The notes: generated by a model not told the origin, from the letters alone. Positions 35,564 through 47,238 are shown, numbered from the stretch's first letter. The stretch is DNA of 49,697 nt from UBA10939 sp050942745 (GCA_050942745.1 JBMNNX010000011.1:1-49697), one strand, 5' to 3'. Made by a program: numbers and translations.

Positions 35564-36277
35564 CCGTGCCTCCTTGTCGGGCATCACCGCGCGCATGGCC
35601 TCGTCAAAGGCCTGCAGCGTGAGCTCCTCCCACCTGTCTAGAACGTAGCTACGGACCGCCTCCAGATACGAATCGGGCGCGCCTTGCAGGTCGCTGAGGA
35701 TTCCGACGAGCAGGCCCTTGGCCTCCTCGGCCCCAGGGCTCTGCACCCCGTGGCGCAGCAGCCGCAGCGCGCCGCGCAGCCACGGCATGGCCGAGAGCTG
35801 CATCTCGTCGCCGACGCCGAGATCGAAGACCTGGATCGGGAAGTCGAGCGCCAGCCCCGCGGCGAGCGGGGCCGTGAGGCCGTCGGAGAAGCGACGCGGC
35901 AGCGACCAGCGCGTCTGTCCGTTGTAGACGACGAGCGGAACGATGGGCGGCAACGGGTCGTAGTGCGCCATCAGGCTTTGCCAGATGCCGTCGAAGTGGT
36001 GCAGCAGGTGAAACCCGATGTCCGGGTCCAGCGTGCTCTTGTGCGCGATGACGCAGAAGATCGACGCGCCGCCGCGCAGAGGGATGAGAAAGGTCTCGTC
36101 CGGGCGCATCTCGCTCAGGCGCTCGTTGACCAAGTGGTAGGGCAGCGGCCTCGGATCGCCGTCGGCGAGCTCGGCGCCGATGGCCGGCGGCAGGCGCTCG
36201 CGAAGCAGCGCTCGCGCGACTCCCGGCAGCTCCAGGGTCAGCTTGAAGAGGCGGTCATGCGCCTTGGCAATGGTCAT
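35312..36277 (-). CDS. Rpn-family nuclease homologue, locus 2, catalytic Glu replaced by Ala
   Basis: Protein of 321 residues. The ATG at 36277 follows AAGGAGGGGGG and starts MTIAKAHDRLFKLTLELPGV, as in Rpn proteins. The PD-(D/E)XK region aligns with locus 1: Asp60 (RPDETFLIP) is kept, but VIVEHKS of locus 1 is FCVIAHKS here, so the catalytic Glu is Ala78 (codon GCG at 36044-36046; one base from GAG); Lys80 remains. The protein is therefore likely inactive as a nuclease or uses another residue. The C-terminal region (239-321, VVSKAARQLLDEG ... DEPEH) has one LREG unit and its own internal start at 35563. It is well diverged from locus 1, so the two are old paralogues or separate acquisitions. 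A tandem C-terminal copy follows at 34918. Confidence 0.87.
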   Translation of the reverse strand: MTIAKAHDRLFKLTLELPGVARALLRERLPPAIGAELADGDPRPLPYHLVNERLSEMRPDETFLIPLRGGASIFCVIAHKSTLDPDIGFHLLHHFDGIWQSLMAHYDPLPPIVPLVVYNGQTRWSLPRRFSDGLTAPLAAGLALDFPIQVFDLGVGDEMQLSAMPWLRGALRLLRHGVQSPGAEEAKGLLVGILSDLQGAPDSYLEAVRSYVLDRWEELTLQAFDEAMRAVMPDKEARVVSKAARQLLDEGRADGLREGLARGRAEGMAATLLRLLERRFGPLPEEVRERAATASVSQLERWIDRSVDASSLSEVFDEPEH

Positions 36278-36470
36278 CGGTTCCCCCCTCCTTCGAACGA
36301 GTAGGGGCGAGCTTAGCGCGCGGGTCTGACAGGCCTCGGTGGCAACGCGGGCGGTTCGCGGCGCTGCTCGCTCGGCTATTCTCCCGGCGCTTCGAGCCCG
36401 GTCACCACGCAGGGAGCGCCGTACTCGACAAGCAGGAATACCGAACCCCACCCGAGGCGCTCTAACAGAG

Positions 36471-40079
<3,609 letters not shown>

Positions 40080-40099
40080 GGGCGCACAGCAGTGCGCCC
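40080..40099 (+). terminator. hairpin directly after mfd
   Basis: GGGCGCAC-AGCA-GTGCGCCC is a perfect 8-bp stem with a 4-base loop that starts immediately after the mfd stop. There is no clear T-tract. The position supports a terminator. Confidence 0.6.
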
Positions 40100-40186
40100 G
40101 GCCCCGCACGACCCGGTGCCAAAATGGACGGCGGAGCTCCAGCGCCGCCACGAGGGCAAGAAGTGGAGGCGAAGGGATCGTCCGCT

Positions 40187-40210
40187 CACCCCGAGCTTGT
40201 CGAGGGGCTC
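40187..40210. repeat. REP-like intergenic motif
   Basis: CACCCCGAGCTTGTCGAGGGG resembles, from memory, the dispersed intergenic CCCTGAGCTTGTCGAAGGG element that translates as HPELVEG in many proteobacterial genomes. Only one copy is present here, so this rests on pattern recall. Confidence 0.35.
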
Positions 40211-40289
40211 ATCGGGCCGCCGCGAGGGGACGAGTCGAGGACGAAGAGGGCGCCAAGTTCGATCCCGTGCGCGAAACGGCCGTGCGATC

Positions 40290-40541
40290 TCAGCGGCGGT
40301 CCCATTCGTTCCGAGTTGTCGCGACCGTCGCGCCCGCGCGCTCGCCCCAGAGCCCCGCGCCGGTTCCCTTCAGGGAAAGGAACCTCCGGCGCTTCGGCGC
40401 TTGCGCCTGTTCGATGGGCGCGAGGACGGCGACTGGCACGCCGCGCCGCGTGATCACCGTCGCCTTGCCGCGGCTTGCGTCCTCGATGAGCGAGTTAAAG
40501 CTGATTCGTGCTTCCTTTTCCCCGACGGTGGGCCCGCCCAT
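40290..40541 (-). CDS. Phd/YefM-family antitoxin, solitary
   Basis: Protein of 83 residues. The ATG at 40541 has GAGGGGG 7 bases upstream. The N-terminus EARISFNSLIEDASRGKATV, then ITRRGVPVAVLAPIEQ, is the Phd/YefM DNA-binding fold (A.xxFxxLlxxxxxGxxxxITrrGxPVAVL). Such antitoxins repress their own operon and neutralise a PIN or Doc toxin. The C-terminal 30 residues would bind the toxin. No PIN, Doc or RelE-like ORF follows downstream on the minus strand (40080-40289) or upstream, so the partner is lost or elsewhere. Confidence 0.82.
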   Translation of the reverse strand: MGGPTVGEKEARISFNSLIEDASRGKATVITRRGVPVAVLAPIEQAQAPKRRRFLSLKGTGAGLWGERAGATVATTRNEWDRR

Positions 40542-40714
40542 CGTTCGTCCCCCTCGAAGTCTGTGTCCTGGGTGCTCGGGGCGTGAGGCAACAGCCGAGC
40601 GTGCGAACGCGGAAGCACCGTGCCCCAGCCTCGCGGGCAGGCGGGCCTTCGGCTCGTCGGGCACTCGCGGCAAATCGCGTCCAGAGTCAGGGCGAACACG
40701 ACGCCAAGGGCGCC

Positions 40715-41497
40715 ATGAACGACCCCAAGCAACCGAAACAGCCGCTGACCGACGAGGAGCTGCGCGCCGCGATGGTCGAAGGAGCCTCGGGACACGACGA
40801 TTTGGTTCCCGGGCAGGCGCGAGTGCTCGCGGGACAAGCCCAGGCAGTACCGGGACATGCGCGAGTGCTCGCGGGACAAGCCCAGGCAGTTCCGGGACAG
40901 GGCAAGCTGCAACAGGGACAGCGGTCACAGCGGATGAGACGTCCCGGGAGCCTTTCCGGATGTCCCGGGAGCGCCTCCCGATGTCCCGGGAGCGCCTCCC
41001 GATGTCCCGGGAGTGCCTCCCGATGTCCCGGGAGCGCCTCCCGATGTCCCGGGAGCGCCTCCCGATGTCCCGGGAGCGGATTCCGATGTCCCGGGAGCGG
41101 ATTCCGATGTCCCGGGAGCGGATTCCGGTGTCCCGGGAGCGGATTCCGATGTCCCGGGAGCGGATTCCGATGTCCCGGGAGCGCTTCCGGATGTCCCGGG
41201 AGCGCTTCCGGATGTCCCGGGAGCGCTTCCGGATGTCCCGGGAGCGCTCCAGAGGACAACCCTAATCCGCAAGTGGCCGGATTTGCGGGTGAGTTTCGAA
41301 GGTCTTCGTCCAGATGGAGCTTGGGAGGCAAATCGGCGAATCCCTCGACTCCGAGGCTCCCGCTGGTCGCCTCTACGCTCGGGATGAGCGGAGTTTGCCC
41401 AAGCTGCTTGGACAATGCGGAACGAACTCGGCGCTCTCGAGCCCTCGCGAACACCCCAATTGGGTTGGGGCTCGGTAGTCAGGGGGCGTTCGCTTAG
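40715..41497 (+). CDS. possible repeat protein of unknown function
   Basis: A 260-residue reading frame with a sensible start (ATG after CCAAGGGCGCC). The N-terminal 24 residues (MNDPKQPKQPLTDEELRAAM) look protein-like; then come two GQARVLAGQAQAVPG-type units and 15 seven-residue CPGSASR-type units, then a Ser/Arg-rich tail. The other two plus frames are equally open over the repeats. I keep it as a weak candidate only. Confidence 0.2.
   Translation: MNDPKQPKQPLTDEELRAAMVEGASGHDDLVPGQARVLAGQAQAVPGHARVLAGQAQAVPGQGKLQQGQRSQRMRRPGSLSGCPGSASRCPGSASRCPGSASRCPGSASRCPGSASRCPGSGFRCPGSGFRCPGSGFRCPGSGFRCPGSGFRCPGSASGCPGSASGCPGSASGCPGSAPEDNPNPQVAGFAGEFRRSSSRWSLGGKSANPSTPRLPLVASTLGMSGVCPSCLDNAERTRRSRALANTPIGLGLGSQGAFA
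40817..41253. repeat. 21-bp minisatellite (about 15 units) with a related 42-bp pair
   Basis: From 40939 to 41253 there are about 15 units of 21 bp with core GATGTCCCGGGAGCG plus a variable CCTCCC, GATTCC or CTTCCG tail; the tail variants come in blocks (five, then about five, then three or four), the pattern left by recent local expansion. Just upstream (40817-40900) a 42-bp unit occurs twice (GCGCGAGTGCTCGCGGGACA...), equal to two 21-bp periods. CCCGGG in each unit is a palindrome. Units contain no stop in most frames. Confidence 0.92.
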
Positions 41498-41551
41498 CCA
41501 CATCAACAGCGATGACCCTGGTTCGGCGCGTCGAGCGATCCTCCCACAGCC

Positions 41552-42136
41552 TCACCCATGCCTTCGCCCGCGCACCTTGAGCACCCGCCGCACGATCTCC
41601 TCGTGCAACTGTTCGAGCGGCCTCGCCGCCGCCTCGCCCTCGATGAACCGGATCGCCGCGGCGATGGCCTCGAGCGTCGAGTGGCCCTCGGGCCGCTGCT
41701 GCTCGCGCAGCCGCGCGGGCGCGATCTCCGGCGGTGGCAGCGAGAGCACCGGCAGGCCGCGCAGCGCCGGCATGTGCAGGTACATCCGGCGCGTCTGCCT
41801 CCAGCTCCCGTCGAGCACGACCAGCTTGCGCGGCGCCGGCTCCGGTCTCCCTGCTCGCTCCTGTCCCGGATAGAGCAGCCAGGTGCCGGGCTCGCGAAAG
41901 GGCGCCGGATCGATGGGATCCGAGGCCGCCTCGATGTCGAGTAGCTGCGCCCGAACGAGCGCGAGCGCCGCGACGCGCGCGGTGTTGCTGGTGCGCAGCC
42001 GCTCCTTGGTGTGCCGCACTATCAGCACCTGCGTGCGCGTCTCGACCCGCGGGATGCAGTCGCAGAGGCACGCCGCCTCGCGCAGCAGGCATCGCGGGCA
42101 GTGGCCGGCCAGGTCGTCGGGAGTTCGCGAGCGCAT
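41552..42136 (-). CDS. DTW-domain protein, probable tRNA aminocarboxypropyltransferase
   Basis: Protein of 194 residues. The N-terminal CPRCLLREAACLCDCIPRV is the zinc-type Cys cluster of DTW proteins. KLVVLDGSWRQTRRMYLHMP corresponds to the conserved LDGTWxxARxM (here DGSW), and HSTLEAIAAAIRFIEG to the C-terminal ST.EA motif. DTW enzymes (TapT/TuaA, human DTWD1/2) transfer the 3-amino-3-carboxypropyl group of SAM to uridine in tRNA (acp3U). Cytoplasmic. It follows alr by 31 bp on the same strand, probably one transcript, though no functional link is known. Confidence 0.85.
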   Translation of the reverse strand: MRSRTPDDLAGHCPRCLLREAACLCDCIPRVETRTQVLIVRHTKERLRTSNTARVAALALVRAQLLDIEAASDPIDPAPFREPGTWLLYPGQERAGRPEPAPRKLVVLDGSWRQTRRMYLHMPALRGLPVLSLPPPEIAPARLREQQRPEGHSTLEAIAAAIRFIEGEAAARPLEQLHEEIVRRVLKVRGRRHG

Positions 42137-42167
42137 CTCAGCTCGGCCGGGCTTCCGCGGCCACCGT

Positions 42168-43325
42168 TCAGCGCTCAGCGGCTCGGTGGAGGTAGACCCT
42201 CGGCACCCGCGTGTTGATGCTCGTCAGGATCTCGTGAGGGATGGTGCCCGCCCACTCGGCCATCTCTTCGATGGTGATCGCCGCTTCGCCCTCGCGGCCG
42301 AGCAGCACGACCTCGTCGTCGTTGAAGGCGCTGTCCCAGCCGATGTCGACCATCACCTGGTCCATGCAGATGCGCCCGACTACCGGGTAGCGCTTGCCGC
42401 GGATGATCACCTGCGCCTTGCCCGACATCGCGCGCAGGTAGCCGTCGCCGTATCCGACCGGCAGCGTGACCACGCGCGACTCGCGCGCCGGCGCCCAGGT
42501 CGAGCCGTAGCTGATCGGGTTGCCAGGCTTGACGACCTTGAAGTAGACGACCCGCGACTTCCAGCGCAGCGCCGAGCGGACCTCAATCGGCCGCGGGCCG
42601 GGCATCGGATAGGCGCCGTAGAGCAGCAGCCCGGGGCGCACCATGTCGAAGCGGGCCTCGGGGAGCTGCAGCACCGCGCCCGAGCTCGACATGTGCCGCA
42701 GCGGGGTCGGGAGCGAGCGCCGCTCGTAGAAGCGCAAGACCTCCTGGAAGCGCTCGAGCTGTAGCCGCGCGTGCGTCAGGTCCTGCGAGTCGGCGTTGGC
42801 GAAGTGGGAGAAGATGCCCTCGACATCGACGTGCCGGCAGTCGAGCGAGGCCTCGAGCAGCTTCTCGGCGCTGTACCAGTGGACGCCGATCCGCTCCATG
42901 CCGGTGTCGATCTTCAGGTGCACGCGGGCTCGGCGACCGAGCGTCGCCGCGCAGTCCTCGACCGCTCGCAGCTTGTCCACCGACGAGGCGGTGAGCGTCA
43001 GGTCGTGCTCGATGAAGAGCGGGATCTGCCCGCCGACCAGGCCGCCGAGAACGAGGATCGGCGTGCGAACGCCGGCTTGTCGCAGGCGCAGTCCCTCTTC
43101 GAGATAGGCGACGGCGAGATACGGAGCGCCCAAGCGCTCGAAGTGCCGGCCGACCTCGACGAGGCCGTGCCCGTACGCATTGGCCTTGAGGATCACCATG
43201 ACCGGCACGTTGACGTGCCGGCGGATGGCTTCGTAGTTGGCCGTGAGCTGGGCGAGGTCAACTTCGAGCGCGGTGGGGCGGAGAACGTCGCCCAGGGCGA
43301 TGGTCGGTTCGTGGAGCCTGTGCAT
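42168..43325 (-). CDS. alr: alanine racemase
   Basis: Protein of 385 residues, typical. It is PLP-dependent and converts L- to D-alanine for peptidoglycan. PLP-binding Lys47 is in MVILKANAYGHG; the opposite catalytic base Tyr273 is in ISYGSTW; HLKIDTGMERIG, SHFANAD and the RICMDQVMVDIG segment are all present. The ATG at 43325 (MHRLHEPTIALGDVLRPTAL) has a poor ribosome binding site, but the length fits. The DTW gene lies 31 bp downstream. Confidence 0.96.
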   Translation of the reverse strand: MHRLHEPTIALGDVLRPTALEVDLAQLTANYEAIRRHVNVPVMVILKANAYGHGLVEVGRHFERLGAPYLAVAYLEEGLRLRQAGVRTPILVLGGLVGGQIPLFIEHDLTLTASSVDKLRAVEDCAATLGRRARVHLKIDTGMERIGVHWYSAEKLLEASLDCRHVDVEGIFSHFANADSQDLTHARLQLERFQEVLRFYERRSLPTPLRHMSSSGAVLQLPEARFDMVRPGLLLYGAYPMPGPRPIEVRSALRWKSRVVYFKVVKPGNPISYGSTWAPARESRVVTLPVGYGDGYLRAMSGKAQVIIRGKRYPVVGRICMDQVMVDIGWDSAFNDDEVVLLGREGEAAITIEEMAEWAGTIPHEILTSINTRVPRVYLHRAAER

Positions 43326-43564
43326 CGGGGCTTCATTACCACGCCCCGGTCCTCACGAGGCGAAAGCGAGCTGCCACTCGACCGCCACGAGCTCGTCGAG
43401 GCCGAGGGACGAAAACGCGGAGGCGGGAACGCAGCCGTGCCGGCGGCCGCGTGGCGCGGGACACGTCGCTCGCGAAGCGCGCCGGGAAGAGAGGAGGAGA
43501 GCCGCGGTCCCGGTCGTCCCGGCGGCCCGCGCGTTCACCCGCGCCGTTCGCTCTCCTTGCGCCT

Positions 43565-44080
43565 TTACGACACGAACCGAATCGTCAGCGGATAGCGGAA
43601 CATCTCCCCGTTCTTCGCCTTCACGCTGGCGATGATGATCTCCACGAGCTGGAACACGGCCACCGCGATGAGCAGCGGGATGCCGACGATCACGAACACC
43701 AGCAGGCCGGAGATCACGTAGTAGAGCAGGATGCTCAGCTCGAAGTTGAGCGACTCCTTGCCCTGGTCATCGACGAGCGGGTACTCGTCCTTCTTGACCA
43801 ACCACACGATCAGCGGGCCGACGAAGAACCCGAAGAACGTGAGGTAGCCCGCGAGCGCCGACAGGTGGCAGGCCATCGCCCAGTTCTTCTCGTCGTGCGA
43901 CGGTCCCTTGCGCTCGGCCGTGGCAGGCGGCGGCGTTGGCTCGTCCGCGCGGCGCTCCTCCTCGTGAAGCGGCGCGGGCTCGGCCACGCGGCGTTCTTCC
44001 TCGGATGGCGGCGGCTCGGGCGGGCGCGCCGTGGGCTTGTTGGTCGGCGGTTCCTGGCCTGGTCCATACACGTCGGTCAT
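43565..44080 (-). CDS. DUF4870 domain-containing membrane protein
   Basis: Protein of 171 residues. The first 60 residues are Pro/Glu-rich and disordered (PPEPPPSEEERRVAEPAPLH). The DUF4870 core follows: NWAMACHLSALAGYLTFFGF, FVGPLIVWLVKKDEYPLVDD, QGKESLNFELSILLYYVISG, LLVFVIVGIPLLIAVAVFQL, giving three membrane segments with the typical QGKEALNFQ-type loop. The family is abundant and of unknown function. GGAGGGG lies 7 bases before the ATG. Confidence 0.9.
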   Translation of the reverse strand: MTDVYGPGQEPPTNKPTARPPEPPPSEEERRVAEPAPLHEEERRADEPTPPPATAERKGPSHDEKNWAMACHLSALAGYLTFFGFFVGPLIVWLVKKDEYPLVDDQGKESLNFELSILLYYVISGLLVFVIVGIPLLIAVAVFQLVEIIIASVKAKNGEMFRYPLTIRFVS

Positions 44081-44242
44081 GGCAACCCCTCCGAGACGGC
44101 CGTCTCTGCCAATCCAGTTAGGTCTTGGAGCGCGCCGCCGCAGCGAGTGCACGCCTCGCCCATGACTTGAGCCGCTCGGCCGCCGCGACTAGCCTGCGGC
44201 GGCCTTTCGCTCTTCACAGCCGCCAGGCGAGGCCCCGAGCAC

Positions 44243-45385
44243 ATGACTTCCGAGACTCTCTCCTGCTTCGCCGCCACTGCGCCCGGACTCGAGCCCCTCG
44301 TCGCCAAGGAGCTGCGCACGCTCGGCATGCGAAAGGTCAAGGGCTCGCCCGGCGGCGCGTCGTTTTCCGCGACGATCGAGCAGCTCTACGCCGCCAACCT
44401 CTGGCTGCGCACGGCGAGCCGCGTCCTCGTGCGCATTGCCGAGTTCCGCGCGACCGCCTTCTACGAGCTCGAGCGCAACGCGCTGAAGGTCCCCTTGGAG
44501 CGCTTCGTCGCTCGCGGCGCGAGCGTCTCGCTCAGCATCACCTGCCGCAAGTCGAAGCTCTATCACTCGGGCGCGGTCGCCCAGCGGGTGCTCGAAGCCA
44601 TCGAGCGCAAGGTCGGCAACGTCGAGACGCAGGTCGGCGGCGACGAGGACGAGGAGGGCAGCGCGGGGCAGCGCTTCTTCGTCCGCTTTGTCCACGACCG
44701 CTGCACCATCAGCGCGGACAGCTCGGGCGAGCTGTTGCACCGGCGCGGCTATCGGCAGGTCGTCTCGCAGGCGCCGCTGCGCGAGACGCTGGCGGCCGCG
44801 ATGCTGCTCGGCGCCGGCTGGAGGGGCGAGACTGCGCTGCTCGATCCGATGTGCGGCTCGGGGACGATACCGATCGAGGCTGCGCTGCTCGCGCGGCGGA
44901 TCGCGCCGGGGATAGAGCGCAGCTTCGCCTTCATGGGCTGGCAGGACTTCGACGACCGCACCTGGCAGCGGCTGCGCGAGAGGGTGAGGGAAGGCGCGCT
45001 AGCGCGTTCGCCGGTGAGGATCGCCGGGTCGGACAAGAACGCGGGCGCCATCGCCGCGGCGCGGGCAAACGCCGAGCGCGCGGGCGTGATCGACGACATC
45101 GAGCTCGCCGTCCGCGACGTCGGCGTGCTCGAGGTGCCGGCGGGTGGCCCGGGGCTCGTCGCGACGAACCCGCCGTACGGCAAGCGGGTCGGCGAACAGC
45201 GCGAGCTGCGGAGCCTCTTCCAGTCGATGGGCCGGGCCTTCCGCGAGCGGGCGGCGGGATGGACAGCCGGAGTGCTGGTGCCCGATTTGAAGCTCGGTCA
45301 GGCGCTCGGCCACGGGCTCGAAGAGGTCTTCCACACGCGCAACGGCGGGATTCCGGTGGCCTATCTCGTCGGAAAGGTGAAGTAG
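44243..45385 (+). CDS. THUMP-domain class I SAM RNA methyltransferase (RlmL/RlmK type, N-terminal half)
   Basis: Protein of 380 residues. The N-terminal ferredoxin-like/THUMP part begins SCFAATAPGLEPLVAKELRT and runs to about 155 (VSLSITCRKSKLYHSGAVAQ). The methyltransferase follows with ALLDPMCGSGTIPIEAALLA (motif I), SFAFMGWQDF, GSDKNAGAIAAARANAERAG and the catalytic NPPYGKR, an N2-guanine-type motif. It is close to the N-terminal part of RlmL, which makes m2G2445 in 23S rRNA; the C-terminal RlmK half is absent, as in many single-domain homologues. Substrate is therefore likely rRNA, possibly tRNA. The start has GAGG about 10 bases upstream. Confidence 0.9.
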   Translation: MTSETLSCFAATAPGLEPLVAKELRTLGMRKVKGSPGGASFSATIEQLYAANLWLRTASRVLVRIAEFRATAFYELERNALKVPLERFVARGASVSLSITCRKSKLYHSGAVAQRVLEAIERKVGNVETQVGGDEDEEGSAGQRFFVRFVHDRCTISADSSGELLHRRGYRQVVSQAPLRETLAAAMLLGAGWRGETALLDPMCGSGTIPIEAALLARRIAPGIERSFAFMGWQDFDDRTWQRLRERVREGALARSPVRIAGSDKNAGAIAAARANAERAGVIDDIELAVRDVGVLEVPAGGPGLVATNPPYGKRVGEQRELRSLFQSMGRAFRERAAGWTAGVLVPDLKLGQALGHGLEEVFHTRNGGIPVAYLVGKVK

Positions 45386-45392
45386 GCGGAGC

Positions 45393-45410
45393 GCCGGCCT
45401 TCGTGCCGGC
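45393..45410 (+). terminator. hairpin after the RNA methyltransferase gene
   Basis: GCCGGC-CTTCGT-GCCGGC, a 6-bp stem that starts 8 bases after the stop. It lacks a T-run. Confidence 0.4.
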
Positions 45411-45646
45411 CCGTCCGTCGTCCGCGGTGCGCAGGCCAGCCCGAAAGCCTGCTCCGGGCCGCCGACCGCGTGGCCGCGATGACGCAACCCTTGGAAATCG
45501 CCGTGAGTTTCCCTATCCTCGGCGGCTCTGAAACTGCTGAAAGGTGATCGGACGAGCCACGGCAGCCCGAGCACCGCACGAGGGTCCGAGGGACCGTTCA
45601 GGTCCACGCGCAGCGGCCCGTAGCCCTGCACCACAAGGAGAGATTC

Positions 45647-47185
45647 ATGGCCGAAGAGGCGAAGGCGGTCTCCGCCGAAGGCGCAGAGACGAAGTCGGTC
45701 TCGGTGCTCGAGCAGGTCCGCACGATGGGCTTCAATTTCTGGATCGCCAACGTGATGGAGGCCTTCGAGCGCCTGGCCTTCTTTGGCGTGCGCGCGGTGC
45801 TGCCGCTCTACATGGTCAGCACCACCGGAGGCGGCATCGGCCTCTCCTACAAGGAGAAGGGCGTCATCTACATGGTCTGGGCACTTATCCAGTGCCTGCT
45901 GCCGATGGTCTCCGGCGGCTACACCGAGGCCTACGGCTATAAGAAGAGCCTCGCCGTCGCCTTCTCGTTGAACATCATCGGCTACGTCACGATGGCCAAC
46001 GCCCACTCCTTCTGGACGATGATGGTCGCGGCCTGCTTCGTGGGCACGGGCACCGCGCTGTTCAAGCCGCCGGTCCAGGGCTCGGTCGCCAAGTCGCTGA
46101 CCGAGAAGAACTCCGGCCTGGGCTTCGGAATCTTCTACTGGGTCGTCAACATCGGCGGTTTCCTCGCGCCGATGGCGGCCTCGTGGGCGCGCGGCAACGA
46201 GCAGGCGCCGACCTGGCAATACGTCTTCTACGGCGCGGCCATCGTCACGGCGATCAACTTCCTGCCGACCATCTTCCTGTTCAGGGAGCCCGAGCGCGAC
46301 CCGGAGGCGGCCAAGAAGGAGCCGGTCAAGGTCTTCACCGAGACGATGAAGGTGCTCTGGAACGACAAGGCGATGCTGCGCTTCCTGCTCATCGTCTCGG
46401 GCTTCTGGTTCATGTTCATGCAGCTTTGGGATCTGCTGCCGAACTTCCTCGACGAGTGGGTCGACACCCGCGACGTGGGCGGCTTCCTCGCCTCGGTCCT
46501 CGGCGACGGCGCGAAGAGCTTCCTGACGGCCGACGGCGCCGCCAAGCCGGAGATCCTCATCAACATCGACGCGTTCGCCATCATCATCTTCGTGCTGCCG
46601 CTCTCGTGGTTCTTCGGCCGCTACAAGATGATGACCTCGCTGGTGCTCGGCATGGCGATTGGCCTGGTGGGCTTCGTCGCCTCGGGCCTCACCGCGGTCG
46701 GCATGATCGCCTCCCTCGCCATCTTCGTCTTCGCCATTGGCGAGATCATCTGCAGCCCGAAGTTCTCCGAGTTCATCGGCATGACCGCGCCGCCCGACAA
46801 GAAGGCGCTGTACATGGGCTACTCGAACATCCCGTTCGCCATCGGCTGGGCCGCCGGCAACGGCATCTCCGGACCGCTCTACGACGGCTTTGCGTCGAAG
46901 AACGTGCTGGCGCGCAAGTACCTCGCCGAGCACTTCGGGATGAACCCGGAGTCGCTCGAGTCGCTCAAGGGCACCGAGCTCTTCAACACCCTGGCCGCAA
47001 AGCTCGGCGGCGGCGCCGACATCTACGAGGTCAACCGGGTGCTCTGGGACGCCTACAACCCCTGGATCATCTGGATCATGCTCGGCGTGGTCGGCCTCGC
47101 CTCGCTCGTCGGGATGACCGTCTCGTACAAGGTGTCGCAGAAGAAGGCGGTGCCCGAGGCGGCCACGGCGCAGCCGACGGCCTGA
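45647..47185 (+). CDS. POT/MFS-family transporter (oligopeptide:H+ symporter-like)
   Basis: Protein of 512 residues with about 12 membrane segments. After a short acidic N-terminus, VRTMGFNFWIANVMEAFERL, then AFFGVRAVLPLYM matches the POT-family ERxxxYG-like entry (ERLAFFG). VGTGTALFKPPVQGSVAKSL and GFGIFYWVVNIGGFLAPMAA are POT signature-like (GTGxxKPxxxxF, FYxxINxG). A 40-residue hydrophilic loop lies near 285-310 and a periplasmic/cytoplasmic insert of about 60 residues precedes the last segment. Substrate is probably peptides, but the canonical ExxER motif is altered (EAFERL). AAGGAGAG lies 5 bases before the ATG. A strong hairpin follows. Confidence 0.88.
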   Translation: MAEEAKAVSAEGAETKSVSVLEQVRTMGFNFWIANVMEAFERLAFFGVRAVLPLYMVSTTGGGIGLSYKEKGVIYMVWALIQCLLPMVSGGYTEAYGYKKSLAVAFSLNIIGYVTMANAHSFWTMMVAACFVGTGTALFKPPVQGSVAKSLTEKNSGLGFGIFYWVVNIGGFLAPMAASWARGNEQAPTWQYVFYGAAIVTAINFLPTIFLFREPERDPEAAKKEPVKVFTETMKVLWNDKAMLRFLLIVSGFWFMFMQLWDLLPNFLDEWVDTRDVGGFLASVLGDGAKSFLTADGAAKPEILINIDAFAIIIFVLPLSWFFGRYKMMTSLVLGMAIGLVGFVASGLTAVGMIASLAIFVFAIGEIICSPKFSEFIGMTAPPDKKALYMGYSNIPFAIGWAAGNGISGPLYDGFASKNVLARKYLAEHFGMNPESLESLKGTELFNTLAAKLGGGADIYEVNRVLWDAYNPWIIWIMLGVVGLASLVGMTVSYKVSQKKAVPEAATAQPTA

Positions 47186-47209
47186 TCGTCTAAAGCGCTC
47201 GAGGCGCGG

Positions 47210-47238
47210 GAGCCCGGTCGATTCGCTCGGCCGGGCTC
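47210..47238 (+). terminator. hairpin after the POT transporter
   Basis: GAGCCCGG / CCGGGCTC, an 8-bp stem with a 13-base loop, 24 bases after the transporter stop; TCGTGTCTG follows. It separates the gene from the EamA gene, whose start lies 37 bp on. Confidence 0.5.

Larger units (their letters stand above)
40542..41551. other. repeat-dominated region, no confident gene
   Basis: About 1 kb between the Phd gene and the DTW gene. It contains the 21-bp minisatellite (40817-41253). The plus frame from the ATG at 40715 (MNDPKQPKQPLTDEELRAAM, AAGGG 5 bases upstream) runs 260 residues through the repeats to 41497 and is the only candidate with a plausible start. Other frames on both strands are also open because the repeat unit has no stops. 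None resembles a known protein, and the flanks do not decide the frame. Confidence 0.4.

Noticed and set aside
34723..35641. Plus-strand open frames with SPSRSPSRSP or KSLTKSLTKS peptides
   Set aside because: These are the reverse strand of the LREG repeat in the Rpn small ORF; they carry no ribosome binding site or domain.
44999..46933. 644-residue minus-strand open frame over the RNA methyltransferase and POT transporter
   Set aside because: Composition (Asp/His/Arg/Gly repeats) is that of antisense GC-rich codons; both plus-strand genes are well supported.
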